Source: Candidatus Poribacteria bacterium (GTDB taxonomy: Bacteria; Poribacteria; WGA-4E; JAJDTR01). Taken from it: a stretch of 64,000 nt of DNA. A program made the position numbers and the translations under genes. The stretch spans positions 108,841 to 172,840 of the forward strand of contig JAPPIK010000006.1 in the NCBI GenBank assembly GCA_028820655.1, written 5' to 3'. Positions 16,533 to 24,616 of this stretch are shown here, one piece after another (the stretch's first letter is position 1; every line of letters starts with the position of its first letter). The notes below the pieces were generated by a model. That model saw only the letters and a program-made list of their open reading frames with translations. It did no database searches and was not told the DNA's origin.

Positions 16533-17014
16533 AGCAATGAAATCGGACGGCAGGTTGTGAGAAATAGCCAGACGTGTTGCTCACGAGACATGACCACGTT
16601 TTTCGCTTGTCCCCTCTACGCCGTCTGTTATATACTCTGTGCTTGATGCAGGTCGGCTATGCGCTCGCTTTCGACACCAGCTTACAGTCATGGCAAATCT
16701 TAATTCCGCTTGCCCGCGTTCAGGAATAAACATGGGAACTCTGTAGGGTGGCCACTGCCCACCGGTCTCTAAAAGCCTCAGTGGGGAAAGGTATGTAGCA
16801 AACAACAATTAAAGCATGAAGAAACTTCCCATAAATGACTATAAGTGCCTTCGCTGCCGATTATTCAAACAGGCTCTATCTGCTATTCCCAAACATCCGG
16901 ACTTGCTCAGTCATTTGTTGTCGGGTGTAATCAAGCGAATGAATAACGAGTGATCAAGGGAACGGTTAGTGACCGCGATAAAAATCCCCTGCGCTCCAGC
17001 CTTTACTTAATCCT
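16533..17014. other. Gene-free gap with REP palindrome and dispersed repeat
   Basis: At 16744-16768 is a palindrome of the GTAGGGTGGCCACTGCCCACC type, related to those at 18105, 19050 and 28027. At 16929-16988 the 23-nt dispersed repeat has two units exactly 23 bases apart (16929, 16952) and its tail GCGATAAAAATCCC at 16975. I see no supported gene between them. Confidence 0.6.
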
Positions 17015-18037
17015 ATGAGTATAAAAAGCGAGACAAACCGCATCCGAATGGTTGTTGTAGGCTGCGGCCGCGGACAATCACACGCCCGCAGTATGCTGGC
17101 GCTATCCGACAAATTCGAGCTGGTTGGGATGGTGGACCTTGACGAGAAACGGCTCAAAACCGCAATCGACAATCTCGGGCTGCCAGCCGACCTTGCATAC
17201 ACCTCATTTGCTGAAGCGCTAGAGAAATCGGAGTGTGACGGCGTGGTGGTTGCTACTTGGGCGCGCAGCCATGATCCACTGGTCGAAGAGGCGATTGAAG
17301 CCGGCAAACATATCATGGTGGAGAAGCCGTTCACTCTCGAGGTCGCTCCAGCCCGGCGATTGACGGAGATGGCGGAGGCACGCGGTCTAAAAATCGTCGT
17401 CACCCAACAGTGGCGTTACATGCCCGGGCGGCGCACTATTCGGCGCTTGATGACGGATAAGGTATACGGCGAACTTCAAACCGGGCACATGGTGACCTAC
17501 AAAGCCCGGGGCGGCGAATATCCGGATTCAGAGCATTCGCAGCTTTGGCAGATGACCGTTCACGAAATTGACGCGCTGGTCGCCATGGTGAACCAAAACG
17601 TGGCTGAGGTGTATGGCCATTCCTACCGCCCGCCGGCAACCACCTGGCGCCGCGAATCGACCGCCACAGCCGAGATTACCTTTGAGAGCGGTGCACGCTT
17701 TGTCATTGTTTCCACGTCCGATGCGCGCGCCGAGGGCAACGAGTTCCGTGCCGAATGCGAACGCGGTGCGGTGGTTTTGCACTCTACAGGGGCGTTTGGA
17801 GGAGAGGAGACCTTGCTCGTAGGGACGGACCGCAGCGATGGATTGCAGCCGCTGGAAATTGATCCCGGGCTGTCCGATGATAAGCTCGACCAACACGTCG
17901 CCGTGACCTTTGGCGATTGGGTGAACGGGGGTGCCGAACCGGAGACTAGCGGGCGCCAGAACTTGCACGTCCTGGCTATCCTGAATGCTCTCATCGATTC
18001 GGGAGCGTCGGGGAAGCCGATGAGAGTGGAAGTTTAA
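17015..18037 (+). CDS. Gfo/Idh/MocA family oxidoreductase
   Basis: The 340-residue NAD(P)-dependent sugar or cyclitol dehydrogenase-like protein has an N-terminal Rossmann fold (MVVVGCGRGQSHARSM with GxGxxxS-type turn, then VDLDEKR), the EKPFTL signature at about residues 109-114 that contacts the nicotinamide (the Lys is generally catalytic), and a C-terminal alpha/beta substrate domain including WQMTVHEIDAL, whose His is the usual active-site partner. Substrate cannot be told from sequence. Start ATG 17015 follows a weak ribosome-binding site. No operon partner is present; an O-methyltransferase follows 300 bases downstream behind an inverted-repeat end. Confidence 0.9.
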   Translation: MSIKSETNRIRMVVVGCGRGQSHARSMLALSDKFELVGMVDLDEKRLKTAIDNLGLPADLAYTSFAEALEKSECDGVVVATWARSHDPLVEEAIEAGKHIMVEKPFTLEVAPARRLTEMAEARGLKIVVTQQWRYMPGRRTIRRLMTDKVYGELQTGHMVTYKARGGEYPDSEHSQLWQMTVHEIDALVAMVNQNVAEVYGHSYRPPATTWRRESTATAEITFESGARFVIVSTSDARAEGNEFRAECERGAVVLHSTGAFGGEETLLVGTDRSDGLQPLEIDPGLSDDKLDQHVAVTFGDWVNGGAEPETSGRQNLHVLAILNALIDSGASGKPMRVEV

Positions 18038-18104
18038 GTGTGCTATCCATCCGCGGATGATCCGGGGTTGGCTGCATGCCACCCTAAATTCGACTATGTA
18101 AATT

Positions 18105-18160
18105 TGTAGGATGCGCACTGCACACCAGCCTTTGACGGCGTCAGCGGCGATCCAGCAACT
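18105..18160 (+). repeat. Left copy of ~55-bp inverted repeat flanking the O-methyltransferase gene
   Basis: GTAGGATGCGCACTGC with its following CAGCCTTTGACGGCGTCAGC region matches, in reverse orientation, 19000-19050. About 80 percent of positions agree by eye over 50 bases. Confidence 0.65.
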
Positions 18161-18336
18161 AAATAGATACTGTGATAGGAATTCCACAGAGAATAACACT
18201 CCAAACGTTCAACAATGGCTTTTTCATCTATTCATTTTACAGGTACTCGTCCAATACAATCCATACCCACCCAAAGGAGACGCTGCGTTCCTCTCAACTC
18301 TAGGAATAGGTACGAGGAATCGTCGCAACGAAGTCA

Positions 18337-18954
18337 ATGATCGCTGTACAAGAAGAAAAAATATCACGTGTGATTCACCGATTGGAAGAGGAAGACACCG
18401 AGGATCGGCGCATCCGCACCGAGCAGGGCAAAGATCCGAACCGAGAACCGATGTTAACCCTTCACCCTCATTCTGCCCGGCTCTGTCATATTATGGTTCA
18501 ATCCGTCTGTGCCAAGCGATTGCTAGAAATTGGCAGCTCGCACGGTTACTCGTCCGTGTGGTTGGCTCACGCCGCACGTATCACCGGCGGACAGTTTACC
18601 TCCCTAGAGGTGAATCCGAAGTTGGTTGAAATCGCCAAGAAAAACGTGGCGGAAGCCGGCTTGACGGAAAACGTCACCTTCATCGCGGGAGACGCGCGCG
18701 AGACGATGGCTTCTGTGGAAGGTCCACTCGACTTCGTGCTGCTAGACTGTTGGGAACCGTTGTATGTCGAGCTTCTCGACCTCATCGCCTGCAAGCTGCG
18801 CCCGGGTGGTCTGCTCGTCGCGGACAACGTGATTCCCGGAAGAGAGGGGTCGGACGAGTACATTCAAGCATTGACGGATCATCCCCTGATGGAGACCGTC
18901 AGTGTTCCCATCGGCAAAGAGATTGAAGTCAGCGTGAGAAGATTGGCACAATAG
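18337..18954 (+). CDS. Class I SAM-dependent O-methyltransferase (COMT/CCoAOMT-like)
   Basis: The 205-residue protein begins MIAVQEEKISRVIHRLEEED and has the O-methyltransferase family 3 pattern. SAM-binding motif I is KRLLEIGSSHGYSSVWLA (about residues 58-75), the acidic motif II is TSLEVNPKLVEIAKKN, then FIAGDARETM, then DFVLLDCWEPLY with the Asp that binds metal in catechol-type enzymes, and RPGGLLVADNVIPG, the usual motif with Asp-Asn metal ligands. It should transfer a methyl group to a hydroxyl of a small molecule, with divalent cation help. The gene stands alone between two inverted copies of a ~55-bp repeat (18105 and 19050), which may mean it was moved as a cassette. Confidence 0.85.
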   Translation: MIAVQEEKISRVIHRLEEEDTEDRRIRTEQGKDPNREPMLTLHPHSARLCHIMVQSVCAKRLLEIGSSHGYSSVWLAHAARITGGQFTSLEVNPKLVEIAKKNVAEAGLTENVTFIAGDARETMASVEGPLDFVLLDCWEPLYVELLDLIACKLRPGGLLVADNVIPGREGSDEYIQALTDHPLMETVSVPIGKEIEVSVRRLAQ

Positions 18955-18999
18955 TACGTTTGAAAACAGATGTCTAGGTAATTTATTCGCGATTCGGTG

Positions 19000-19050
19000 T
19001 TGTTGCACCGCTGGCGTTTTCAAACGCTGATGCGCAGTGCGCACCCTACA
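19000..19050 (-). repeat. Right copy of inverted repeat flanking the O-methyltransferase gene
   Basis: The reverse complement begins TGTAGGGTGCGCACTGCGCA and continues with a GTTTGAAAACGCCAGCGG segment, matching the left copy at 18105-18160. Confidence 0.65.
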
Positions 19051-19164
19051 GACCAAGATAATTTCGGTAGGAACGAAAGCAGCTAAGTTTACGGATCTTT
19101 CCGTTGGGAAAAACGACCATTATTCCCTACGACAACCGGGATCCGAATTTGTTCACACCTGCCC

Positions 19165-21291
19165 TCAAACGACATGCTCCCTCCCGCCAACGGCAACAGA
19201 GTGGAAGTCAACCCTCCCCTCTGTGCAAACCAAAGCTACACTGCCGGTTAGCAGCGGGCGATCCGTGTCCGAACACTCCAAGACGACATTGCCTTCAATG
19301 CGGGCGACCAAGTTTTCGCCCACCGCCTCCAAGCTCAGTTTGTAGTCCGTGTCCCAATCCCAAGCGAATTCTTTCGCCGCAAGTTCTGTCCTGCCGTCTA
19401 GCTCCTTGATCAGGCGCGCCTTCCCGTTGCCGCAAAGCAGGAGCGCGTAATATCGCTTGAGGCCCTGAACACACACCGCGATTCCGGCCTCCTTGGCTAG
19501 ATGCGGACTGACGGCAGCGGAAAAGGAATAGTTCTCCCACTCGCGAGTCCCCTGAATAAATAAACCCGTGTCGTGGTTCTGCATGAGGCGGTAGGCTTCC
19601 ACATCTGCTCTATCGGTAATCGCCTGGTCAACCGCGTCGATCCATGCCCGTTTCCACATCGTGCCGCCCGAAGATGGTTTGATTAACGACACTTCCGGCG
19701 TGCCCTCCCAAGTTAGGTAATCAAGGTATACAACGCCGGACACTCCGGCGTCCGAACTTACTTCAATTCCTACAGCGGCGATTGGGGCACCATCCGTCGG
19801 ATCCACTCGCCAGTTAAAAAGTCCCTCCTCTCCCGGTGATATCTCACGCGTTTCGCCCCGACGCAGGACCAAAGCGTCATCCGCTCCGTAGACCTGAATG
19901 TAAAGCGTACACGTCACCGTCTGGCAATTTTCCTCGTCTGCGGTTAAGCGTGCTTGAACTGTTTGCCCCGAATAGAGTGTAGGTGACGCAATCAACTCAT
20001 ACCCGGGCATTTCAATGGCTTCGGGCGGAATGAAGGTCGGCGTCGCCACGCGCGCCATTCTGCCGACTGCCAGTTGATTGTATCGGATAGCCAGGCTGCG
20101 GTTACCGCTGGCGCTATGACCGACGACGTTTTCGATGACCGCGGTTCCGTCGCTTTCCGGGCTTTCCTCTAGCATGAAGCCCTGTACCGATCCCGGGAGT
20201 TCAAAATGGAATCGCGCACCGTTCTTGGGGGATTCAATCGGTTGATTCGCCAGCGCACGTGCCGCCTTACTGATTGTATATGTCTCGCGCACCGCATCCG
20301 TGACGGCGCGTCCTCCGTCGGCGGCAGAAATATACATCCTGTCCGCAACAGGGCGGCGCCAATCGGGACCTGCGTCAATCCCCGCCAATCCGTTCTTGAT
20401 TCCCATGATGCATCCGACATTTCCGGAATTGCAGTCCGTATCCCAGCCGCACGTGTTCACGATGGTCAGGGCGCGCTGGAAGTCATCCTCACTGTAGAGC
20501 AGAGCGAGTATTATCAAAGCGTGATTCGGCACCATGTGTACATTTCCGCCATACTTGTCATAACCGTAATCGGCTACGATTCGCTCCCGTGTCAAACGCC
20601 AGTCGCTATCCCGCTGATGCCAGTCGCGAAGATCGTCGATGAGTCGGCAAATCACCGAATCTCTGGGAATGAAACCGACCGCAGTATCCAGCAGGTTGTC
20701 GATGTTGGATTCCACGAATGCCTGCGCCTCAATCGCCGCTACGACTTGCGCGCCGTAAATAGCTTCTCCGTCATGGCTAACACTCCCGGCTCGGCGCGCA
20801 AAATCAGCGGCAAGTTCGGGGTCACCGGGACACGCCATTCCCCAAGCATCGATAAATATCTGCGCGCCTATCTGCTCGGCCACGACTTGACTATTCAACT
20901 CGATTGAACCGCTCTGCGGCGCGGGCGTGCCAGCCTTGAGGCGCAGAAAGGCGGTGTGCTCAGTTGAATTGCCCATGCCGCCCCACCAGAGGATCGTCCT
21001 CCCTTCGATAATGTAATTGAGCCAGGACTGACCAATCTGTTCAGCCGTTAGTTCGCAGTTGTCACCATAATCTTCCAACGCCCGGAAAAAAGTGAAAGTG
21101 CCGGAGATGTCGTCGTCCGTGACAATCAGCGGCTTGTTCAACCGTTCGTGGACATAGTAGTTGATCTCTCCGAGATCTGCCATGATTTGGTCGTACGTCC
21201 AGTTTTCAAAGGGGCGTCCGAGGTAGACGCCAATAATTTTGCCAAGAACGCCGGCGTATAAGCGCTCCTCATAGTCATTGGGTATCATCAA
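19165..21291 (-). CDS. ADP-ribosylglycohydrolase fused to C-terminal beta-sandwich/LamG-like domains
   Basis: Residues about 8-340 of this 708-residue protein form an ADP-ribosylglycohydrolase (DraG/ARH-type) domain. The paired metal-binding motifs are TDDDISGT (58-65) and DTDCNSGNVG (284-293), and HDGEAIYGAQ lies between them. Such domains bind two Mg ions and cleave ADP-ribose from proteins or nucleosides. Residues about 365-530 look like a beta-sandwich, and 540-708 resembles a laminin-G/concanavalin-like lectin domain (SFSAAVSPHLAKEAGIAVC, then YYALLLCGNGKARLI). There is no signal peptide. AGGAGG stands 12 bases before the ATG. The lectin-like domains hint at a glycan or carbohydrate-linked substrate, which is inference. 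The gene is single, with long gaps on both sides. Confidence 0.85.
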   Translation of the reverse strand: MMIPNDYEERLYAGVLGKIIGVYLGRPFENWTYDQIMADLGEINYYVHERLNKPLIVTDDDISGTFTFFRALEDYGDNCELTAEQIGQSWLNYIIEGRTILWWGGMGNSTEHTAFLRLKAGTPAPQSGSIELNSQVVAEQIGAQIFIDAWGMACPGDPELAADFARRAGSVSHDGEAIYGAQVVAAIEAQAFVESNIDNLLDTAVGFIPRDSVICRLIDDLRDWHQRDSDWRLTRERIVADYGYDKYGGNVHMVPNHALIILALLYSEDDFQRALTIVNTCGWDTDCNSGNVGCIMGIKNGLAGIDAGPDWRRPVADRMYISAADGGRAVTDAVRETYTISKAARALANQPIESPKNGARFHFELPGSVQGFMLEESPESDGTAVIENVVGHSASGNRSLAIRYNQLAVGRMARVATPTFIPPEAIEMPGYELIASPTLYSGQTVQARLTADEENCQTVTCTLYIQVYGADDALVLRRGETREISPGEEGLFNWRVDPTDGAPIAAVGIEVSSDAGVSGVVYLDYLTWEGTPEVSLIKPSSGGTMWKRAWIDAVDQAITDRADVEAYRLMQNHDTGLFIQGTREWENYSFSAAVSPHLAKEAGIAVCVQGLKRYYALLLCGNGKARLIKELDGRTELAAKEFAWDWDTDYKLSLEAVGENLVARIEGNVVLECSDTDRPLLTGSVALVCTEGRVDFHSVAVGGREHVV

Positions 21292-21444
21292 GTGTTAAAA
21301 CCTCCTATATTGCTATTAGGTTTAGGCAAGCAGGAAACGCAGTTCTACGTTCTACACAGTAACGCTCCCCGGTCTCATTAGTCCTAAACACCGGCGCTCT
21401 GTGCCATCACTGAGGAAATTGGAATAATATTAATGAAGAAGCCT

Positions 21445-21487
21445 GACGCGCCCCGTCTGCAGTACGGTGCGTCTTTTTCTGATTTTA
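21445..21487 (+). terminator. Intrinsic-terminator-like hairpin on + strand
   Basis: GACGC (21445-21449) pairs with GCGTC (21469-21473), with an inner CCGT/ACGG stem, followed by TTTTTCTGATTTT. The T-tract is on the + strand only, yet no + strand gene precedes it; the gene to its left runs the other way. It may end a small RNA or antisense transcript starting in 21300-21440. Confidence 0.5.
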
Positions 21488-21544
21488 CCACAGATCCCCT
21501 AGGAATTGTATTTTTAACATGGTCAAACGCAATACCAATAATCT

Positions 21545-21776
21545 GTAGGTTGGGTTGAGTGGTTAAATGCGAATCGCTAAAACACGATCAAGTTCTGTTT
21601 TTCAATGAGGCGGACTTGAGCCGGAATTGAACGAAACCCAACACGTCGATTTAACCCGCGTGTTGACTATCCAGTTGGGTTTCACTAGATGTGTTAGGTT
21701 TCAAACCGAATTAAATCCTTAAAACCACGCGCAATGGCGGGTTATATTGGTTAATGTCCGTTCAGCCCAACCTACG
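21545..21776. repeat. Composite of GTAGGTTGGGTT palindromes
   Basis: TAGGTTGGGTT at 21546 faces CCCAACCTACG at about 21766-21776, with internal copies (GAAACCCAACACGTC, then CAGTTGGGTTTCAC). The same palindrome occurs alone at 10983-11015. It could fold into a large cruciform or nested hairpin. Confidence 0.5.
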
Positions 21777-22332
21777 CGCTCAAGGCGCGATTCACTCTCC
21801 GGACACTGTAATAGACATCTTTCCAGAATATTAAAAGTCGTATCGGAGTATTTTCCGAGCGTTGAGCAGCCACAGGCGAGAATGAACGATTGATAGATTT
21901 CGGCGATTCGGTTAAGGTTATTCGTCTGCTTGCCCTTCATTTTCCCGTGCGGAGGGCAGATATTTCCGTGATTTAATCAATTCAGGCGCTTTCTTTCGGG
22001 ATTCTTGATGCGCGGAATCTCTATCGGAACTTTCTGTTTCCCGTGACTCGCAATCGATCTTCCATGGTTGACGGTTACACTGGTTCTTCACCTTGGTTTA
22101 CGTGATTCAATTCGGCGTGCGATGCCGGATGTCGTCGCAGACGATGGCGATTCGCAAAAATCGGCCTGGAATCCAGTGATGACGCGGGTTTGACGGGTTT
22201 GGAGCGCCATGCGATGCTCTGCGATATACTGCGAATATATTTCAACGCGTCTCCTCCCGCTTAGCCAAACTATGTGGAGGGCGACGATATAAATTCGATC
22301 TGATTTCATAGAGTTGCAACACTTGACATCGT

Positions 22333-22384
22333 TTGAGGGATTTTTACGGGATTTGTATCGCATTTGCTATGCGCTCAATTGGAG
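22333..22384 (-). repeat. Dispersed 23-nt-unit repeat, reverse orientation
   Basis: Read on the - strand, one degenerate unit ending GAGCGCATAGCAAAT is followed in phase by the tail GCGATACAAATCCC (22361 to 22348) and the half-tail GTAAAAATCCC. Confidence 0.65.
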
Positions 22385-22400
22385 ATGCGATCCAATAAAG

Positions 22401-22430
22401 AAATCAAGTTTTCAAGAAAAAACTTGATTT
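22401..22430. other. Perfect 12-bp hairpin
   Basis: AAATCAAGTTTT and AAAACTTGATTT pair perfectly around the loop CAAGAA. It is AT-rich and symmetrical. It could act as a bidirectional terminator or protein-binding site; it lies downstream of element copy B read on the - strand. Confidence 0.5.
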
Positions 22431-22719
22431 AGGTCGTTGCGGCATAAAACTCGGCTTCGAGACTTGAGCGCACAACTCGGATTGGCTCTGAAATTGCGCT
22501 TGACGCCTTACGGGGCGTAGCTTGAAGCCGTTCGCGGCACGCTGCATGGTAGTGCGCTAATGTGCGCTCATACATTTCACCTCACATTTCTAAGAACGCT
22601 CGGACAGCGGTTTCGGAAGTAATCATGCGTCTGTAGATTTTCCGAGCATAAAGTGTCTCTAATTCCGGTCATCTTTTATCTCAATGAACGCTTGGATTTC
22701 CGCTTGCTTCCCGCCGTTT

Positions 22720-22985
22720 TTTCTCATTGGACAGGTGCAGCGAAGAGAGTCGGCGAATGAGCGTCGGATTGAGCGACGTGTTGGCATTCCCTGAAATGGA
22801 TTTCTTATGTTGAAGCAGGCTCTCAGGAATCGTAGCGCCATCAAAATGCCAATAAGTGATCAAAGTTGCGCTGCCATATCGGTCGCTTGGTATAATATAC
22901 CACACACCTGTTAAGTTGTCAATATAAAAATAACGAGTTGCGGGAGGGAAGAAACGTTGGCCGACGGCGGTCGTACCATTACTCT
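22720..22985 (-). repeat. Copy B of the promoter-bearing ~260-bp duplicated element
   Basis: Read on the - strand this matches 3236-3500 from upstream of the promoter (CTTCCCTCCCGCAACT) through CGATTCCTGAGAGCC to CAATGAGAAAA. The promoter is kept exactly, while the short peptide frame of copy A carries a TGA here. From the internal ATG at 22844 a 61-codon frame remains open. The promoter and a few downstream blocks are better preserved than the reading frame, which argues for an RNA or DNA role, or for ongoing decay of a coding element. Confidence 0.6.
22894..22922 (-). promoter_or_regulatory. Consensus sigma70 promoter in element copy B
   Basis: On the - strand: TTGACA (22922-22917), 17 bases, TATATT (22899-22894). 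Both boxes and the spacer length are identical to copy A. Confidence 0.65.
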
Positions 22986-23019
22986 AAGATTTCGGTGCGT
23001 AATTGGCAGATGGCGTGAA

Positions 23020-23325
23020 TTGGAATCGTGATTCGGAGATCCCTCCCACAGCGGGGGATCGGGATTCGGAAATCCCTCCTACAGCGGGGGGCGGGATTTG
23101 GAAATCCCTCCCACAGCGGGGGATCGGGATTCGGAAATCCCTCCCACAACGGGGAATCGTGACCTGGAGATCCCTCCTACAGCGGGAGATCGGGATTCGG
23201 AAATCCCTCCCACAACGGGGAATCGTGACCTGGAGATCCCTCCCACAGCGGGGGATCGGGATTTGGAAATCCCTCCCACAACGGGGAATCGTGACCTGGA
23301 GATCCCTCCTACAGCGGGGGGCGGC
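23020..23325 (+). repeat. Nine-copy 33-bp tandem array
   Basis: Nine units whose CCCTCC core starts at 23041, 23074, 23106, 23139, 23172, 23205, 23238, 23271 and 23304, so the period is 33 bases with one 32. The unit runs roughly GGGGATCGGGATTCGGAAAT then CCCTCCCACAGCG. From the fourth unit on, two variants alternate (ATTCGG/ATTTGG versus ACCTGG before the core), giving a 66-bp higher-order repeat. The unit resembles single dispersed palindromes such as that at 51059-51090. There are no spacers, so this is not CRISPR. The open frames through it are an effect of the multiple-of-three period. Confidence 0.9.
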
Positions 23326-23337
23326 AGACTTTGAAAC

Positions 23338-23366
23338 TTGACATCTGTCAATCTGAATGCTACAAT
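23338..23366 (+). promoter_or_regulatory. Predicted sigma70 promoter of argC
   Basis: TTGACA (23338-23343), 17 bases, TACAAT (23361-23366). It lies between the tandem array and argC. Confidence 0.65.
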
Positions 23367-23443
23367 TCTCCGCCGCTCATGAGAGGTTTAGTCCCACGAA
23401 TTTTATATGGTTAGACAGAACAAGACGAGGAGCGCGAATCCCA

Positions 23444-24487
23444 ATGGTAAAGGTTGGCATTGTGGGGGCGTCAGGTTATACGAGCAGCGAGTTGCTGCGA
23501 TTCCTGATGTGCCACCCGGGCGAGTTAAAAATCGAGATGGTCACGTCGGAGACGTATCCTGGCCAGCGAGTTGACCGGATAATGCCGAACCTTCGCGGCT
23601 TGATCGACCTTGAATTCGAACCGTTGGAGATTGAGGCGCTCGGAAATCGGGTGGATGTGATCGTTCTTGCCGTCCCTCATAAAGTTGCGATGTCGTATGT
23701 ACCGGAGATTTTGAAACAGGGTCTTCGCGTAATTGATTTCAGTGCGGATTACCGATTGGACGATCCCGATACGTATCAGGGGTGGTACCATGTCGAGCAT
23801 TCGGACCCCGAGTGGATGGAGCGCGCGGTTTACGGTTTGCCGGAACTTTATCGAAACGAGATTCGCACCGCAGAACTCGTGGCGAATCCCGGGTGCTATC
23901 CGACAAGCGCTATCCTCCCCACACTGCCGCTGCTTGCCAGAGATTTGGTTGAACCGAGTTCCATCATAATTGACTCGAAGTCCGGAATCTCCGGCGCGGG
24001 ACGCACTCCCAGCGCAACAACGCACTATCCCAATCGAGAATCGAATTTCATGGCATACAACATCGGCATGCATCGTCACACGCCGGAAATCGAGCAGGAG
24101 TTGAGCAAGATTGCGGGCGAAACTATCCGCGTAACCTTTACGCCCCACATCGCCCCGATGACGCGGGGTATTCTGAGTACACTCTACTTCCAACTCAAAG
24201 CCGAAATTTCAACCGAGTCGTTGTCGGCGATTTATTCGAAATTCTATGAAAAAGAACCGTTCGTCCGTGTTCTCGATCCGGGTGAATACCCGCAGACGAA
24301 AGCGGTTGCCGGAACCAACTATTGCGACATCGGGCTTGAAGTTGACGTGCGAACAGATCGCGTCGTCGTGATGGCTGCGATTGACAACCTCGGCAAGGGC
24401 GCTTCGAGCGCGGTCGTGCAGAACCTGAACGTGATGTTTGGGTTAGACGAAACCGCCGGGTTACGCATTCCGGGTATGATGCCGTAG
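23444..24487 (+). CDS. argC: N-acetyl-gamma-glutamyl-phosphate reductase
   Basis: ArgC makes N-acetylglutamate semialdehyde from N-acetylglutamyl phosphate using NADPH in arginine synthesis. The 347-residue protein has the N-terminal NADP-binding turn VGIVGASGYTSSELLRFL, the active-site Cys in ANPGCYPTSAILPTLPL (Cys151), and the family motifs HIAPMTRGILST and NYCDIGL. It ends with IDNLGKGASSAVVQNLN, the usual C-terminal motif. The ATG at 23444 has GAGGAG about 11 bases upstream and gives the standard start; the frame is open further back but carries no conserved sequence. No other arg gene is adjacent; lpxB follows 129 bases later. Confidence 0.96.
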   Translation: MVKVGIVGASGYTSSELLRFLMCHPGELKIEMVTSETYPGQRVDRIMPNLRGLIDLEFEPLEIEALGNRVDVIVLAVPHKVAMSYVPEILKQGLRVIDFSADYRLDDPDTYQGWYHVEHSDPEWMERAVYGLPELYRNEIRTAELVANPGCYPTSAILPTLPLLARDLVEPSSIIIDSKSGISGAGRTPSATTHYPNRESNFMAYNIGMHRHTPEIEQELSKIAGETIRVTFTPHIAPMTRGILSTLYFQLKAEISTESLSAIYSKFYEKEPFVRVLDPGEYPQTKAVAGTNYCDIGLEVDVRTDRVVVMAAIDNLGKGASSAVVQNLNVMFGLDETAGLRIPGMMP

Positions 24488-24616
24488 CGGAGCGATGCCG
24501 CGCAATCGGCGCGGCGAGCGTGCATAACCCGTAAAAATCTCCTTCCTCCCAACCCCTGTAAAGAATTCGGCGGCGTTTTTCTTTCTGAATCACCGACGAG
24601 ATGCGAGTGTGAAAAA

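Larger units (their letters stand above)
21292..22719. other. Long gene-free region with hairpins and repeats
   Basis: I find no supported gene in this 1.4 kb. It contains a + strand terminator-like hairpin (21445-21487), a composite of the GTAGGTTGGGTT palindrome family (21545-21776), an inverted copy of the dispersed 23-nt repeat (22333-22384) and a perfect 12-bp hairpin (22401-22430). Short open frames here lack ribosome-binding sites and protein-like composition. Confidence 0.5.

Noticed and set aside
16581-16808. 75-codon frame on the - strand in the gap before the Gfo/Idh/MocA gene
   Set aside because: It runs through the REP-like palindrome at 16744 and has no start signal.
23020-23325. 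CRISPR array
   Set aside because: Repeats are directly abutting, with no unique spacers and no cas genes in the window.
23003-23351. Open frames of 78-112 codons through the tandem array, on both strands
   Set aside because: The 33-bp period is a multiple of three, so any stop-free frame stays open. The peptides are simple repeats in three different phases and none has a ribosome-binding site.
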